A stretch of DNA of 64,000 nt from the NCBI RefSeq assembly GCF_000585495.1, contig NZ_CP007264.1, positions 1,912,357-1,976,356 of the forward strand, in the 5' to 3' direction. The notes under the pieces were generated by a model, which had not been told where the DNA came from, did no database searches, and saw only the letters and a list, made by a program, of their open reading frames with translations. Below, one piece after another: positions 55,796 through 63,280 of this stretch (the stretch's first letter is position 1; every line of letters starts with the position of its first letter). This stretch comes from Thermococcus nautili (GTDB lineage: Archaea > Methanobacteriota_B > Thermococci > Thermococcales > Thermococcaceae). Position numbers and translations under genes: made by a program.

Positions 55796-56755
55796 TTGAT
55801 AGACTCAACGGCCAAAATCCACTATGGTCGTGATAGACAGAAATACATCGAATGGGTGAAACGGCGCACGCCAAGCATGGCCGACAAATACATTTCTCTG
55901 CTTGACAAGTACCTCTGGGGAAAGAAAGCCAATACTCCAGAGGACCTCCGGCGCATTGTAGAAGCTATCCCTCCCACCAGGGGAGGCTTTCCCAATAGGC
56001 ATGCCTACATGGCGTTGAGGAGCTACATTAACTTCCTTGTGGATACCGGAAAGCTGAGGAAGAGTGAGGCCATTGACTTCAAGGCCGTGATTCCGAACGT
56101 TAAGACCAACGCTCGCGCTGAATCCGCGAAGGTCATAACGGTTGAGGACATTCGTGAGATGTTCAACCAGCTCAAGGGGAAGAACGAGACGATTCTCAGA
56201 GCGCGCAAGCTTTACCTCAAGCTTCTCGCCTTTACAGGTCTCAGGGGAGACGAGGTCCGCGAGCTGATGAACCAGTTCGACCCGAGGGTTATTGACGAGA
56301 CATTCAAGGCCTTTGGCCTTCCTGAGGAATACAAGGAGAAGATAGCGGTCTATGATATGGAGCGGGTGAAGATTAAGACGAGGAGGAGTCAGACGAAGCG
56401 TGGCTATGTCGCGGTCTTTCCCGCTGAGCTCGTTCCCGAGCTGGAGTGGTTCAGGAGCACTGGGTACAAACTCACTGCGGACAACTCTGATAAGCATAAG
56501 CTGTTCAGGGATTCCAAGGAGGTTAAGGACCTGGCCTTGCTGAGAAAGTTCTGGCAGAACTTCATGAACGACAATGTGATGAGCACGGTTCCAAACCCTC
56601 CTGCTGATACCTGGCACCTCATTGAGTTCCTCCAGGGACGCGCTCCCAAAAACGTGGGTGGCAGGAACTACCGCTGGAACGTCAAAAACGCCGTGAGAAT
56701 CTATTATTACATGGTGGACAAATTGAAAGAGGAGCTGGGGATTCTGGAGCTTTAG
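55796..56755 (+). CDS. int: SSV-type integrase, C-terminal part next to att
   Basis: The 319-aa tyrosine recombinase has catalytic Arg in FTGLRGDEVREL (about R150), a basic SQTKRGY strand (Lys), a WHLIEFLQGR box (about 273-282) and tyrosines in RIYYYMVDKL (303-305). The frame has no stop upstream through the tRNA fragment to 55601. This is typical of integrases whose gene contains the att site and is split on integration. The N-terminal piece should lie at the right end. TTG 55796 is therefore only a nominal start. Confidence 0.85.
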   Translation: MIDSTAKIHYGRDRQKYIEWVKRRTPSMADKYISLLDKYLWGKKANTPEDLRRIVEAIPPTRGGFPNRHAYMALRSYINFLVDTGKLRKSEAIDFKAVIPNVKTNARAESAKVITVEDIREMFNQLKGKNETILRARKLYLKLLAFTGLRGDEVRELMNQFDPRVIDETFKAFGLPEEYKEKIAVYDMERVKIKTRRSQTKRGYVAVFPAELVPELEWFRSTGYKLTADNSDKHKLFRDSKEVKDLALLRKFWQNFMNDNVMSTVPNPPADTWHLIEFLQGRAPKNVGGRNYRWNVKNAVRIYYYMVDKLKEELGILEL

Positions 56756-56766
56756 GTTTTCTCTTT

Positions 56767-57657
56767 TCACTGTTTTGTTGCGAAGATAATTTCGTCAACA
56801 GCTGTTTTTATGTACATTACTGAACTATAGTCAAGTTTCTCTTCAAACTCGATTTTGATTGTGATATCCTGTCCAGCATACGGGGTTAAGTCAATTCCAA
56901 CTTGGTTCCATCCAATGTACTTGTGGGTTGGGTCGTAATCAACTTTGGCATCGATGTGGTCCTCGTACACTTTTACTCCATTAATGTAAACTCTCACGTA
57001 ATTCAATCTCGCATAGTGGCCATTCCATCCAGAGAACAGGTGCGCTCCGTAGTAAAAGATTAGAGTCGCTTTTGAGACTCCGGATGGGACGCTGATGCTT
57101 TTTGAGATGTACGGGAGCTTAGTTGCAGTTGTCCCCGATAGATAATAATACATTGAATATCCATTTGATTTAACGCTTGCAGTATTGCTAACGCTGAAGT
57201 CTCCGCTCCATCCTCCATCCTTTCCATCATCAAAATCATTGATTGATACAGTCCATCCTGATGGTGAAGCATGGAAGTCGATAATATTGGTCTTGATGGT
57301 CTTGCTGATTTGGTCAACTTTCTGAGAGTAGGAACTGTCTTTGTAGAACTCAAAAGTTATTGTGAACTGTTCGTCCTCAATGTCCGAGCTTGGAACAGCT
57401 CTTTTGAGTGTCGCCTTGAAGTTGGCATAATCAAACCCTCTGACTTCCCCTAACTGTTTTGCGGTTGTGCCGTCATCGAATTTCCAGTTCCCATTTGAAT
57501 CATTAATCACGGCTTTCACATAGATTGGCTGAGGGGACTGATTCCACACCTGGATGTTCACAGTCGTTGTGAAGTCAGATAGCGTTGAAATTCCCCACCT
57601 GTCAACATACAGCACGTCATTCACAGCGACCGTAAAATCTGAGGTTGAACTCGGCAT
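56767..57657 (-). CDS. Provirus beta-sandwich protein, possible spike or receptor-binding protein
   Basis: A 296-aa, beta-rich, Tyr/Ser/Asn-rich protein with no membrane segment. The C-terminal half (YGAHLFSGWNGHYARLNYVRVYINGVKVYEDHIDA ... GIDLTPYAGQDITIKIEFEE) resembles galactose-binding/CBM-like domains. It is AT-richer than the chromosome. Its position at the end of the structural block, before the integrase, suits a host-recognition protein. Function is inferred from fold only. Confidence 0.65.
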   Translation of the reverse strand: MPSSTSDFTVAVNDVLYVDRWGISTLSDFTTTVNIQVWNQSPQPIYVKAVINDSNGNWKFDDGTTAKQLGEVRGFDYANFKATLKRAVPSSDIEDEQFTITFEFYKDSSYSQKVDQISKTIKTNIIDFHASPSGWTVSINDFDDGKDGGWSGDFSVSNTASVKSNGYSMYYYLSGTTATKLPYISKSISVPSGVSKATLIFYYGAHLFSGWNGHYARLNYVRVYINGVKVYEDHIDAKVDYDPTHKYIGWNQVGIDLTPYAGQDITIKIEFEEKLDYSSVMYIKTAVDEIIFATKQ

Positions 57658-57670
57658 TCACACCACCTCC

Positions 57671-57904
57671 TCACGCACTAAAGCTTATTCCAGTTTGGAC
57701 GCGGAAAGCATGCGGAATCATCTTCTGACTATGAATATCTGCATTTACCCTGAGAGCTCTGAGAACACGCTGGCTCTGAACGTCAGCATTTATGTGGAAT
57801 GCTCTCAAGACCTTCTGGGACTGCACGTCAGAGTGAAACCTGTTCCCAATGAATCGCACTTTAAATGGGGAAATTACTCCTCCCCCAACCCCTTTCAACA
57901 GCAC
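57671..57904 (-). CDS. Provirus protein with tandem 17-residue repeats
   Basis: The 77-aa product contains three imperfect repeats: HSDVQSQKVLRAFHI, NADVQSQRVLRALRV and NADIHSQKMIPHAFRV. A period of about 17 residues and alternating strand pattern suggests a short beta-solenoid or fibre. GTG 57904 has GGGGTGAG upstream and begins 4 nt after the previous stop. No homologue is recognised. Confidence 0.6.
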   Translation of the reverse strand: MLLKGVGGGVISPFKVRFIGNRFHSDVQSQKVLRAFHINADVQSQRVLRALRVNADIHSQKMIPHAFRVQTGISFSA

Positions 57905-57908
57905 GCTC

Positions 57909-58256
57909 TCACCCCTGGATGTAGCTTATATTCACGAGAACACTGTCAGATATAGAAGTCAGCGAGCCTCCCGGCTCGACCTCGACCACGACCTTCCGAA
58001 CCGGGTTCCTGGGAATCGGCTGGATAAATACCTGGCCGTTCAGACCCTTGTAGAACTTCGCGCTCCAGAAGGGTTTGGTGTCATCGAACTTCCTCACCTT
58101 GACTATGACGTAATCGTCGTTTCCGTGGCTGACGCTTATGGCCGTGATGTGGCTTGGACTGCCAAAATCAACGGTCTGGTTCCTCTCGCTGTCGGTCAGC
58201 TCGATGACGGTGTTATCAGCTGGCTCGAAATAGGCATTAACCTTCATCTCGCTCAC
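57909..58256 (-). CDS. Provirus beta-rich hypothetical protein, 115 aa
   Basis: A single beta-domain: FEPADNTVIELTDSERNQTVDFGSPSHITAISVSHGNDDYVIVKVRKFDD... Short strands and a final VLVNISYIQG suggest a jelly-roll or similar minor capsid/vertex protein. GTG start overlaps the previous stop by 4 nt. Confidence 0.65.
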   Translation of the reverse strand: MSEMKVNAYFEPADNTVIELTDSERNQTVDFGSPSHITAISVSHGNDDYVIVKVRKFDDTKPFWSAKFYKGLNGQVFIQPIPRNPVRKVVVEVEPGGSLTSISDSVLVNISYIQG

Positions 58257-58495
58257 TTTCCATACCTCCTCATGTACCAGGTCGCAATCTTAAACAGCAT
58301 CACCCACGCGAACAGAAGGAGGAGTATAAGTTTCCAGTTCACCTTCTTCTTAGCCTCCTCAGCCGGCTTCTTCTCTTCTGCCTCCGCCTTCTTTGGTAGA
58401 ATGAGCCTCATTCCACCCACGTTTCTGACTCCCCCACCAGCCGAAGCCGGCACGGCCGATGGCATGGTGAAGTCGATGAGGTTCACGCCGGTCAT
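58253..58495 (-). CDS. Provirus single-helix membrane protein, 80 aa
   Basis: A proline/alanine-rich N-terminus and an acidic-basic linker (KKAEAEEKKPAEEAKKKV) are followed by one C-terminal helix (WKLILLLLFAWVMLFKIATWYM). Likely a virion membrane protein. Coupled on both sides by overlaps. Confidence 0.65.
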   Translation of the reverse strand: MTGVNLIDFTMPSAVPASAGGGVRNVGGMRLILPKKAEAEEKKPAEEAKKKVNWKLILLLLFAWVMLFKIATWYMRRYGK

Positions 58496-58758
58496 TTCCT
58501 CATCCCCCTCAGCTTCTCCTCATACTTCCTCACAATCGCGTAGGCCTTCCTCTTCTTTCCGACCAGCTTCTCGCTCCGCTTGATGACGGTCGTGCGGAGG
58601 AAGACCAGGCGCCTCATCGCTGTTCTGTAGGGAATTCTCCCGCGCTTGAAGTCAGCGAGAATGGCCTTGCAGATGTCTCGAACCTCGCGGAGGTTATCAA
58701 GGCCTTTCTTCCCCGTGTCCTTCACGCGCCTGCCGAGGTAGATGTTACTCCTGCTCAT
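58492..58758 (-). CDS. Provirus basic helical protein, 88 aa
   Basis: Highly basic (pI above 10 by composition), mostly helical: LREVRDICKAILADFKRGRIPYRTAMRRLVFLRTTVIKRSEKL. It may bind the viral DNA or inner membrane. ATG start overlaps the upstream stop. Confidence 0.6.
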   Translation of the reverse strand: MSRSNIYLGRRVKDTGKKGLDNLREVRDICKAILADFKRGRIPYRTAMRRLVFLRTTVIKRSEKLVGKKRKAYAIVRKYEEKLRGMRK

Positions 58759-58952
58759 GCTCCTGCCTCCCTTCCTTCAAGCCTCGCGATTCTCTTCTCG
58801 TGGTTGAAGATGCGGTTCTCAAGCTCATCCACACGGTCCATAATGTTCCTCAGAACCCGCTCGTTTGCCTTTGCCGTGGCGTAGGATGTAAGGAACGCGG
58901 TGACGACGGGAGTAACTATGGCACTAAACACGGCGAGCTCTTCGGGAGTCAT
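58755..58952 (-). CDS. Provirus helix plus coiled-coil protein, 65 aa
   Basis: An N-terminal membrane helix (LAVFSAIVTPVVTAFLTSYATA) is followed by a heptad coiled coil (VLRNIMDRVDELENRIFNHEKRIARLEG). This layout is typical of small virion or holin-like membrane proteins. Confidence 0.6.
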   Translation of the reverse strand: MTPEELAVFSAIVTPVVTAFLTSYATAKANERVLRNIMDRVDELENRIFNHEKRIARLEGREAGA

Positions 58953-58953
58953 C

Positions 58954-59055
58954 TCACCTCACCCGCTCAATGAACTTCTTGAACTCAATCTGGAAAGCCA
59001 TCCAAAGGAGGAAAAGAATAAGGCCTTGGAAAATGGTCTCGCGGTCAAGCTTCAT
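58954..59055 (-). CDS. Provirus 33-aa single-helix protein
   Basis: Sequence MKLDRETIFQGLILFLLWMAF, then QIEFKKFIERVR, ending 1 nt before the next ATG. GGTGAGAAC precedes the ATG. It is similar in size and layout to the product at 61740. Confidence 0.6.
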   Translation of the reverse strand: MKLDRETIFQGLILFLLWMAFQIEFKKFIERVR

Positions 59056-59064
59056 GTTCTCACC

Positions 59065-60054
59065 TCACAGCATTATAATACGACGTGGCATCGGAACAGG
59101 TAGTATATGCTTCTCGGGTGGGAGTTTTGGTTTGGGTAGTAGTATGTACCTCGGGTTAGGTACTGGAGGACATGGTACGAGTTTACCTCCGTGCTTTATG
59201 TCAATACACATGCCATTATCTACCGGGAGAAGACCCCTCGCAGGTAGGGAGCCTCCAATCACTGGAGTGAACTTGCGCTGATGGTCAGGGAACAGAATCC
59301 TGTTTAATCTATCAGCTTCTGGAAGAGGTAGTGGCTTTGCTCCTGGGGGAGCGCCTGAATTGTAAGCATCAAGAACTGGCGTTGCCTTGTCCGGGTTTTG
59401 CTTCTTCCACTCCTCTTTCTTCTTCTCGAGCTCCCTGCCGTACTTCACAATCTGGTCGAGGCTCATCCTGCTCGGGTCCTTTCCCTCGGCCTTGAGCGCC
59501 GACTTTATCCCCTCCAGCCAGGCGTTGAACTGTGCGTAGGTCATGAAACCGTACTTTCTCGCGAGACAGTCTTCCTTCGTGAGAACCTCCCCGCCAGCGT
59601 ACTGGCACTTGACCATATTGTTCACTACCGTTTCGGTGTAGGTTCCACCGTGGAAGACTTTCGTTTTGCCTGGCTTGACTACGTGGCCGTACTTGTGTAT
59701 GTTACCCGCCTTGTCAACTTTGCCACTTCCAGGCTCCCACTCGTGGCCACCGTAGTGGAGGTGCGCCATTGCGTCGTTATACTCCGGTGTGTTCTGCTTG
59801 CCGGTGAGAGTTCCAGTTATTATGGTCACTATGTCCTTCCCTGTTTCTTTGAACTTCTCCGGTGCATCGGATGGATTGAGGTCGAGGTTTCCGAGTGTGT
59901 TCTTCAGCTCGTTTAGTTTCTTCTCAATGTTCCCTCCAAAGTCTTTGAAGAGTCCGAAGAGCTTGTAGAGTGCGTAGATTATCGTGATGAAGGCAATGAA
60001 GTACAGCGCTATTTCGGCCAGCCTGCCATAGTCCTTTGAAACAACTACGTTCAT
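59065..60054 (-). CDS. Provirus membrane-anchored structural protein, 329 aa
   Basis: It has an N-terminal helix (IALYFIAFITIIYALYKLFGLF), a charged coiled coil, a Gly/His-rich centre (HLHYGGHEWEPGSGKVDK) and a proline-rich C-terminus ending PRRIIML. Four cysteines (KCQYAGG, EDCLAR, MCIDI, PCPPV) could form disulfides. Probably a large virion membrane protein. No known family. Confidence 0.65.
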   Translation of the reverse strand: MNVVVSKDYGRLAEIALYFIAFITIIYALYKLFGLFKDFGGNIEKKLNELKNTLGNLDLNPSDAPEKFKETGKDIVTIITGTLTGKQNTPEYNDAMAHLHYGGHEWEPGSGKVDKAGNIHKYGHVVKPGKTKVFHGGTYTETVVNNMVKCQYAGGEVLTKEDCLARKYGFMTYAQFNAWLEGIKSALKAEGKDPSRMSLDQIVKYGRELEKKKEEWKKQNPDKATPVLDAYNSGAPPGAKPLPLPEADRLNRILFPDHQRKFTPVIGGSLPARGLLPVDNGMCIDIKHGGKLVPCPPVPNPRYILLPKPKLPPEKHILPVPMPRRIIML

Positions 60055-60055
60055 C

Positions 60056-60703
60056 TCACCGCCTCCTGCCGATTATGTAGAGTCCCACAAGAACTCCAAC
60101 TGGGATTACCCAGCTCGGGAGGGTCTTTTTCTGTTCAGGCTGGCTCTGCTGCTCAACCATCGCGTGAACGGTCGTGGGAACAGAAGAGGACCTCAGCACA
60201 GGCTTCGACTGTACCTTCTTAGCAACCGGTTTCATCACAACAGAAGGCTTAGGCTGTGACCTCGGGACGGTTTTCACTCCCGTGTTCTTCTCTACCTCGA
60301 CCTTGACGACCTGGTTGTATTTAGCGAGGTGAGCGGTCCTGCTCTGCACCTTTCTCTTAACCTCCTCGTAGTGCCTTTGGTAAACGCTTCCAAAGCGAGC
60401 CAGGTCTCTTTTTGCAGAGCGAAGCGATTCGCCTGCTCTCGCAATCATTAGCTCATTGTACAGCATGCAAAGCGCCTTGTTCGTTATAGGGTCCTTGTTC
60501 CAGAAAAAGCTGGACGGATTGCATCCGCTCATGCTCATATCCCAGCCAATACTCCTGAAGTAGCGGTCAACTTTCATCATATCATTGTGGCTCCACTTCT
60601 TAGGGTCAGAAGGCACACCAAGCCGTTTCTTTATCTCTTCCTTCTTCTTCACAGCCTCCAAGTCACTCGGTCTGTAAATCCGAGTCACGACCAATTTAAC
60701 CAC
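60056..60703 (-). CDS. Provirus protein with C-terminal anchor, 215 aa
   Basis: A basic, helical body (LGVPSDPKKWSHNDMMKVDRYFRSIGW, ESLRSAKRDLARFGSVYQRHYEEV) is followed by a Ser/Pro/Lys linker and one helix (WVIPVGVLVGLYIIGRRR). The end RRR suggests the tail stays inside. Virion assembly role inferred from position beside the capsid gene. Confidence 0.65.
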   Translation of the reverse strand: MVKLVVTRIYRPSDLEAVKKKEEIKKRLGVPSDPKKWSHNDMMKVDRYFRSIGWDMSMSGCNPSSFFWNKDPITNKALCMLYNELMIARAGESLRSAKRDLARFGSVYQRHYEEVKRKVQSRTAHLAKYNQVVKVEVEKNTGVKTVPRSQPKPSVVMKPVAKKVQSKPVLRSSSVPTTVHAMVEQQSQPEQKKTLPSWVIPVGVLVGLYIIGRRR

Positions 60704-60762
60704 CCCTGAGAACTGATTTTAGCCTCTGATTTCACCAGCTGATTCAAGGAAAGGAAAAGAGG

Positions 60763-61716
60763 TCAGACTCTGATGGCCTGAGGAACGACCTCGTGGCTTA
60801 TGTAGCGAAGCTTACCGCTGTTGGTCGTCTTAAGCGCAATCTTGAAGGTTCCAGAGGCTTCCTCGCGGAGGTCAAGGCCTCCGAACACGACCTCCTTGTC
60901 GTAGTCGAACATAGTCATGCCAGTCGGAACGCTCGGAAGCTTGTACTGAACCTTGTCAAGCTCACGGCTGGTCTCGTAGTCAATCTTGTAAAGCTGTATG
61001 CGTGCCGGCCTGGTCCTAACGAGCGCGTACTTGTCAACTATATCAGCACGTGCGCCGGTGTCGTCATAGAACACGAGGAGTGCACGCTTGAGGACCGAGC
61101 CGACTGGAAGCTCGAAGACCTCAGTCAGCTCGCCGAGCGCGTTGAAGCTCTTCTCAATTGCATAGACCTTCGGCTCCTCAATGAAGACCTCGCCATATTC
61201 GCCTGCTGAATAGGTCATGACGTACTCTTCAGCGCTTTCATAAACCTCCTTATCGAGGGTGACCTTTATCGAGGCGTCGTTCACTGAAACGTTCTCGGCC
61301 ACGTTCGTGTTCCAATCAACCCTTATCTGAAGCTGGTCCTTGATAAGCGCGTGAATCTGGCCGGCGTCAAGCATGATGAGGAATCTGACGTCCTTCGTCT
61401 CGTTCGCCGGGACGGTGACCGTGTCGTCGAGGCTGAGCGCCTTCCCGTGCGTGTCGTAGATGTTGAGATAAGCGATGTCAGTTCCCCTAAGCGCGTAGTG
61501 AACGACGTTTCCGTTAGAGACAACCCTTATCTCGTTGATGGCCTTGAGAACATCCTCCATCTTCACGGTCGCGTCAGAACTGCCGGAATTGCTGAGGGTG
61601 ATTTTAGCTAGAAGCGCTATCGAGTCGATGACTCCGTTGCGCGGAAGGTCAATGGACTTCACCTGAAGGGTAAGAACATCATCCAGGGTCTCCTTCACCT
61701 TATACACTCGTCTCAC
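60763..61716 (-). CDS. Probable double jelly-roll major capsid protein
   Basis: This 317-aa, beta-strand-dominated protein has an N-terminal basic segment and two repeated halves of about 150 residues, each with a late aromatic/hydrophobic strand. The halves are LRGTDIAYLNIYDTHG...VPANETKDVRFLIMLDAG and SVLKRALLVFYDDTGARADIVDKYALVRTRP. Length, two-domain design and a nearby HerA/FtsK ATPase match the TKV4 and pTN3 capsid proteins of the PRD1-adenovirus lineage. The assignment is by organisation, not alignment. Confidence 0.7.
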   Translation of the reverse strand: MRRVYKVKETLDDVLTLQVKSIDLPRNGVIDSIALLAKITLSNSGSSDATVKMEDVLKAINEIRVVSNGNVVHYALRGTDIAYLNIYDTHGKALSLDDTVTVPANETKDVRFLIMLDAGQIHALIKDQLQIRVDWNTNVAENVSVNDASIKVTLDKEVYESAEEYVMTYSAGEYGEVFIEEPKVYAIEKSFNALGELTEVFELPVGSVLKRALLVFYDDTGARADIVDKYALVRTRPARIQLYKIDYETSRELDKVQYKLPSVPTGMTMFDYDKEVVFGGLDLREEASGTFKIALKTTNSGKLRYISHEVVPQAIRV

Positions 61717-61739
61717 CTCCTGATTTTACTGCCTCGCCT

Positions 61740-61841
61740 TCAGACCCTCTTCTTAATGAATTTCTCCCAGACGTACAGCGCCACGAGGACGCTCAGCATG
61801 TTCACGAGGAAGTCGCCGGTAAAGATTTCCTTCCAATCCAT
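61740..61841 (-). CDS. Provirus 33-aa single-helix protein
   Basis: MDWKEIFTGDFLVNMLSVLVAL then YVWEKFIKKRV: one helix with a basic C-terminus. GGTGAGGCGAG precedes the ATG. It stands just upstream of the capsid gene. Confidence 0.6.
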   Translation of the reverse strand: MDWKEIFTGDFLVNMLSVLVALYVWEKFIKKRV

Positions 61842-61899
61842 CTCGCCTCACCTCTCAAGCTCTCGCTTTGAGGCCGTAAGGCCTCGGCATAGAATAGAA

Positions 61900-62014
61900 C
61901 AAACCCCTATTTAAGCACTGAACCAGAAAAGAGGAGAAAACGGCAGAAATCTGGAGAAAACTCCCGCAATCGCAACTTTTATAACGAACCTCCGCCAACA
62001 ACAGAATGAGGCCT
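61900..62014 (+). promoter_or_regulatory. Leader of the mini-CRISPR array
   Basis: An AT-rich, purine-rich stretch with tandem GGAGAAAAC motifs (about 61931 and 61950) and a CTTTTATAAC box (61977-61986) 30 bp before the first repeat. This is the layout of Thermococcales CRISPR leaders and predicts transcription into the array on the plus strand. Confidence 0.6.
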
Positions 62015-62153
62015 GTTGCAATAAGACTCTAAGAGAATTGAAACAAGGTCGCTCGGCGTTTATGTTCATATATCCACAACCGTTGCAATAAGACTCTAAA
62101 GAGAATTAAAAAGGACTACTGCTGGCGTTGCAATGAGGCCTGAGAGTTGAAAG
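62015..62153 (+). CRISPR. Provirus-borne mini-CRISPR array: 2 repeats plus degenerate third
   Basis: Repeat 1 GTTGCAATAAGACTCTAAGA... (62015-62044) and repeat 2 GTTGCAATAAGACTCTAAAG... (62082-62111) are 30-nt copies of the Thermococcus CRISPR repeat, differing by one indel and two substitutions. They flank a 37-38-nt spacer (62045-62081). After 15 nt comes a degraded repeat GTTGCAATGAGGCC... (62127-62153). AATGAGGCCTG occurs at both ends (62005-62015, 62132-62142). No cas genes are in the window, so host Cas would be needed. Confidence 0.8.
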
Positions 62154-62298
62154 GCTTGCTCAGGTGGTAGAGGTATTTGACCGCCATGCTCCGCGAGATT
62201 CTCTCCTTTCTCACTCCCAGCTGTCTCGCCAGGCTTTCTCTCACTTCGTCCAAAATCTCCAGCGCCTCACGGTCGAGGTAAACACCCACCGGCCTCAC
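62116..62298 (-). CDS. Provirus short RHH-like protein fused to repeat sequence
   Basis: The 60-aa frame MRPVGVYLDREALEILDEVRESLARQLGVRKERISRSMAVKYL looks like a ribbon-helix-helix or antitoxin-like DNA binder. Its last dozen residues (NSQASLQRQQ) are encoded by the reverse complement of the degenerate third CRISPR repeat, so the natural C-terminus may have been replaced. GTG start overlaps the toxin stop. Confidence 0.65.
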   Translation of the reverse strand: MRPVGVYLDREALEILDEVRESLARQLGVRKERISRSMAVKYLYHLSKPFNSQASLQRQQ

Positions 62299-62663
62299 CT
62301 CTTCCGGGGTTTGTACAATTTCACCCCAAAGTCCCGCATTCTCTCAAAATGGTCAGTGTTCGTGGTCCACACGGTATAGCCTTTAACTATCGCTGTGGCA
62401 CCGATGAGTATATCAGCGTCATCGATTAGCTCTCCTTTTCTCTTCAGGTACCTGTATATTTTCGAGGCCGTGAGGATTATCACGTTGTCCAAGGGTTCAA
62501 CCTTGAACAGCTTCTCCAGCCTCTTCAGAACTGCCACTCTTTTCCTCTCAGTGCGGATTCCTCTAACGAACTCAAAGAGAGTAACTATCGAGATTGCCGA
62601 GCCTGCGTATTCTTCAAGCTTTTTGGCCTTGTAGAGGTCAATCAGAACGCTCGTATCAATCAA
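62295..62663 (-). CDS. Provirus VapC-type PIN toxin
   Basis: The 122-aa PIN nuclease starts at a TTG (MIDTSVLIDLYKAKKLEEY) and has SIVTLFEFVRGI, ELIDDADILIGATAIVKGYTVWTTNTDHF with all four conserved acidic positions. It overlaps the upstream antitoxin by 8 bp. Confidence 0.85.
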   Translation of the reverse strand: MIDTSVLIDLYKAKKLEEYAGSAISIVTLFEFVRGIRTERKRVAVLKRLEKLFKVEPLDNVIILTASKIYRYLKRKGELIDDADILIGATAIVKGYTVWTTNTDHFERMRDFGVKLYKPRKR

Positions 62664-62850
62664 TATCCCCGAAGTCCCTGAACGAGACCCTCTTCTTCGA
62701 GACTTCCCTTTTGATTTCATCGAGCTCCTCCTCCGATAGAAGTTCATACAACTCGCTCGCCGTCTTCTTAATCTCAAGCGCACGCTTCAATTCTCTCGCA
62801 AGAACCCGCTCCGGAATCGAGCCACCATACACCCTGACCCTGACCCTCAC
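62656..62850 (-). CDS. Provirus VapB-like antitoxin, 64 aa
   Basis: A helical, charged protein (ERVLARELKRALEIKKTASELYELLSEEELDEIKREVSKKRVSFRDFGDID) ending inside the toxin start. Together with the 55-aa protein just upstream it looks like a two-part antitoxin. GTG start overlaps the previous stop. Confidence 0.7.
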   Translation of the reverse strand: MRVRVRVYGGSIPERVLARELKRALEIKKTASELYELLSEEELDEIKREVSKKRVSFRDFGDID

Positions 62851-63014
62851 TTCTCAAGCACCTCCACCCTAACCCTCACCTTTTTCAGCTCCTCCTCGCT
62901 CGCACCCTTCTCGCGAAGGTACCTGAGGACAATCTCCCTCACCATCTTCCGAATCTCGCTAACGCTCATTCCCTTAGGAACTTCAATTACAATCTCGCTC
63001 TTAGTCGCTCCCAT
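62847..63014 (-). CDS. Provirus 55-aa antitoxin-like protein
   Basis: MGATKSEIVIEVPKGMSVSEIRKMVREIVL is a strand-helix-helix opening typical of RHH/VapB antitoxins, followed by ELKKVRVRVEVLEK. It ends GTGA, coupled to the next gene. Too short for standard gene callers. Confidence 0.65.
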   Translation of the reverse strand: MGATKSEIVIEVPKGMSVSEIRKMVREIVLRYLREKGASEEELKKVRVRVEVLEK

Positions 63015-63040
63015 CAAGCTCCCTCGCTTCTTGTTCTCAC

Positions 63041-63280
63041 CTAAGTATAAAACCCTAACGCCAGCCAGAGGAGGACCGCCAGGCCGGCCACGTAGCCGAT
63101 GATGAACTCAACCACGTCCCCAATTGTGGAGATAGGTGCTTCCTTCTCGCGGACCTCATAGACCAGGTAGCTGATGAACACCACCAGGCCATAGATGAGA
63201 AGGAAGGCCGAGGCGAAGCCGAGGACCGTGTGAAAGACTGACCGCTTATCATCGTAGAGGTAAAGCCTTGCCAAGGTCAT
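63041..63280 (-). CDS. Provirus two-helix membrane protein, 79 aa
   Basis: Two hydrophobic helices (VLGFASAFLLIYGLVVFISYLVY; VVEFIIGYVAGLAVLLWLALGFY) separated by VREKEAPISTIGD. TGATG couples it to the packaging ATPase. It is placed where membrane/capsid accessory proteins occur in this lineage. Confidence 0.65.
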   Translation of the reverse strand: MTLARLYLYDDKRSVFHTVLGFASAFLLIYGLVVFISYLVYEVREKEAPISTIGDVVEFIIGYVAGLAVLLWLALGFYT

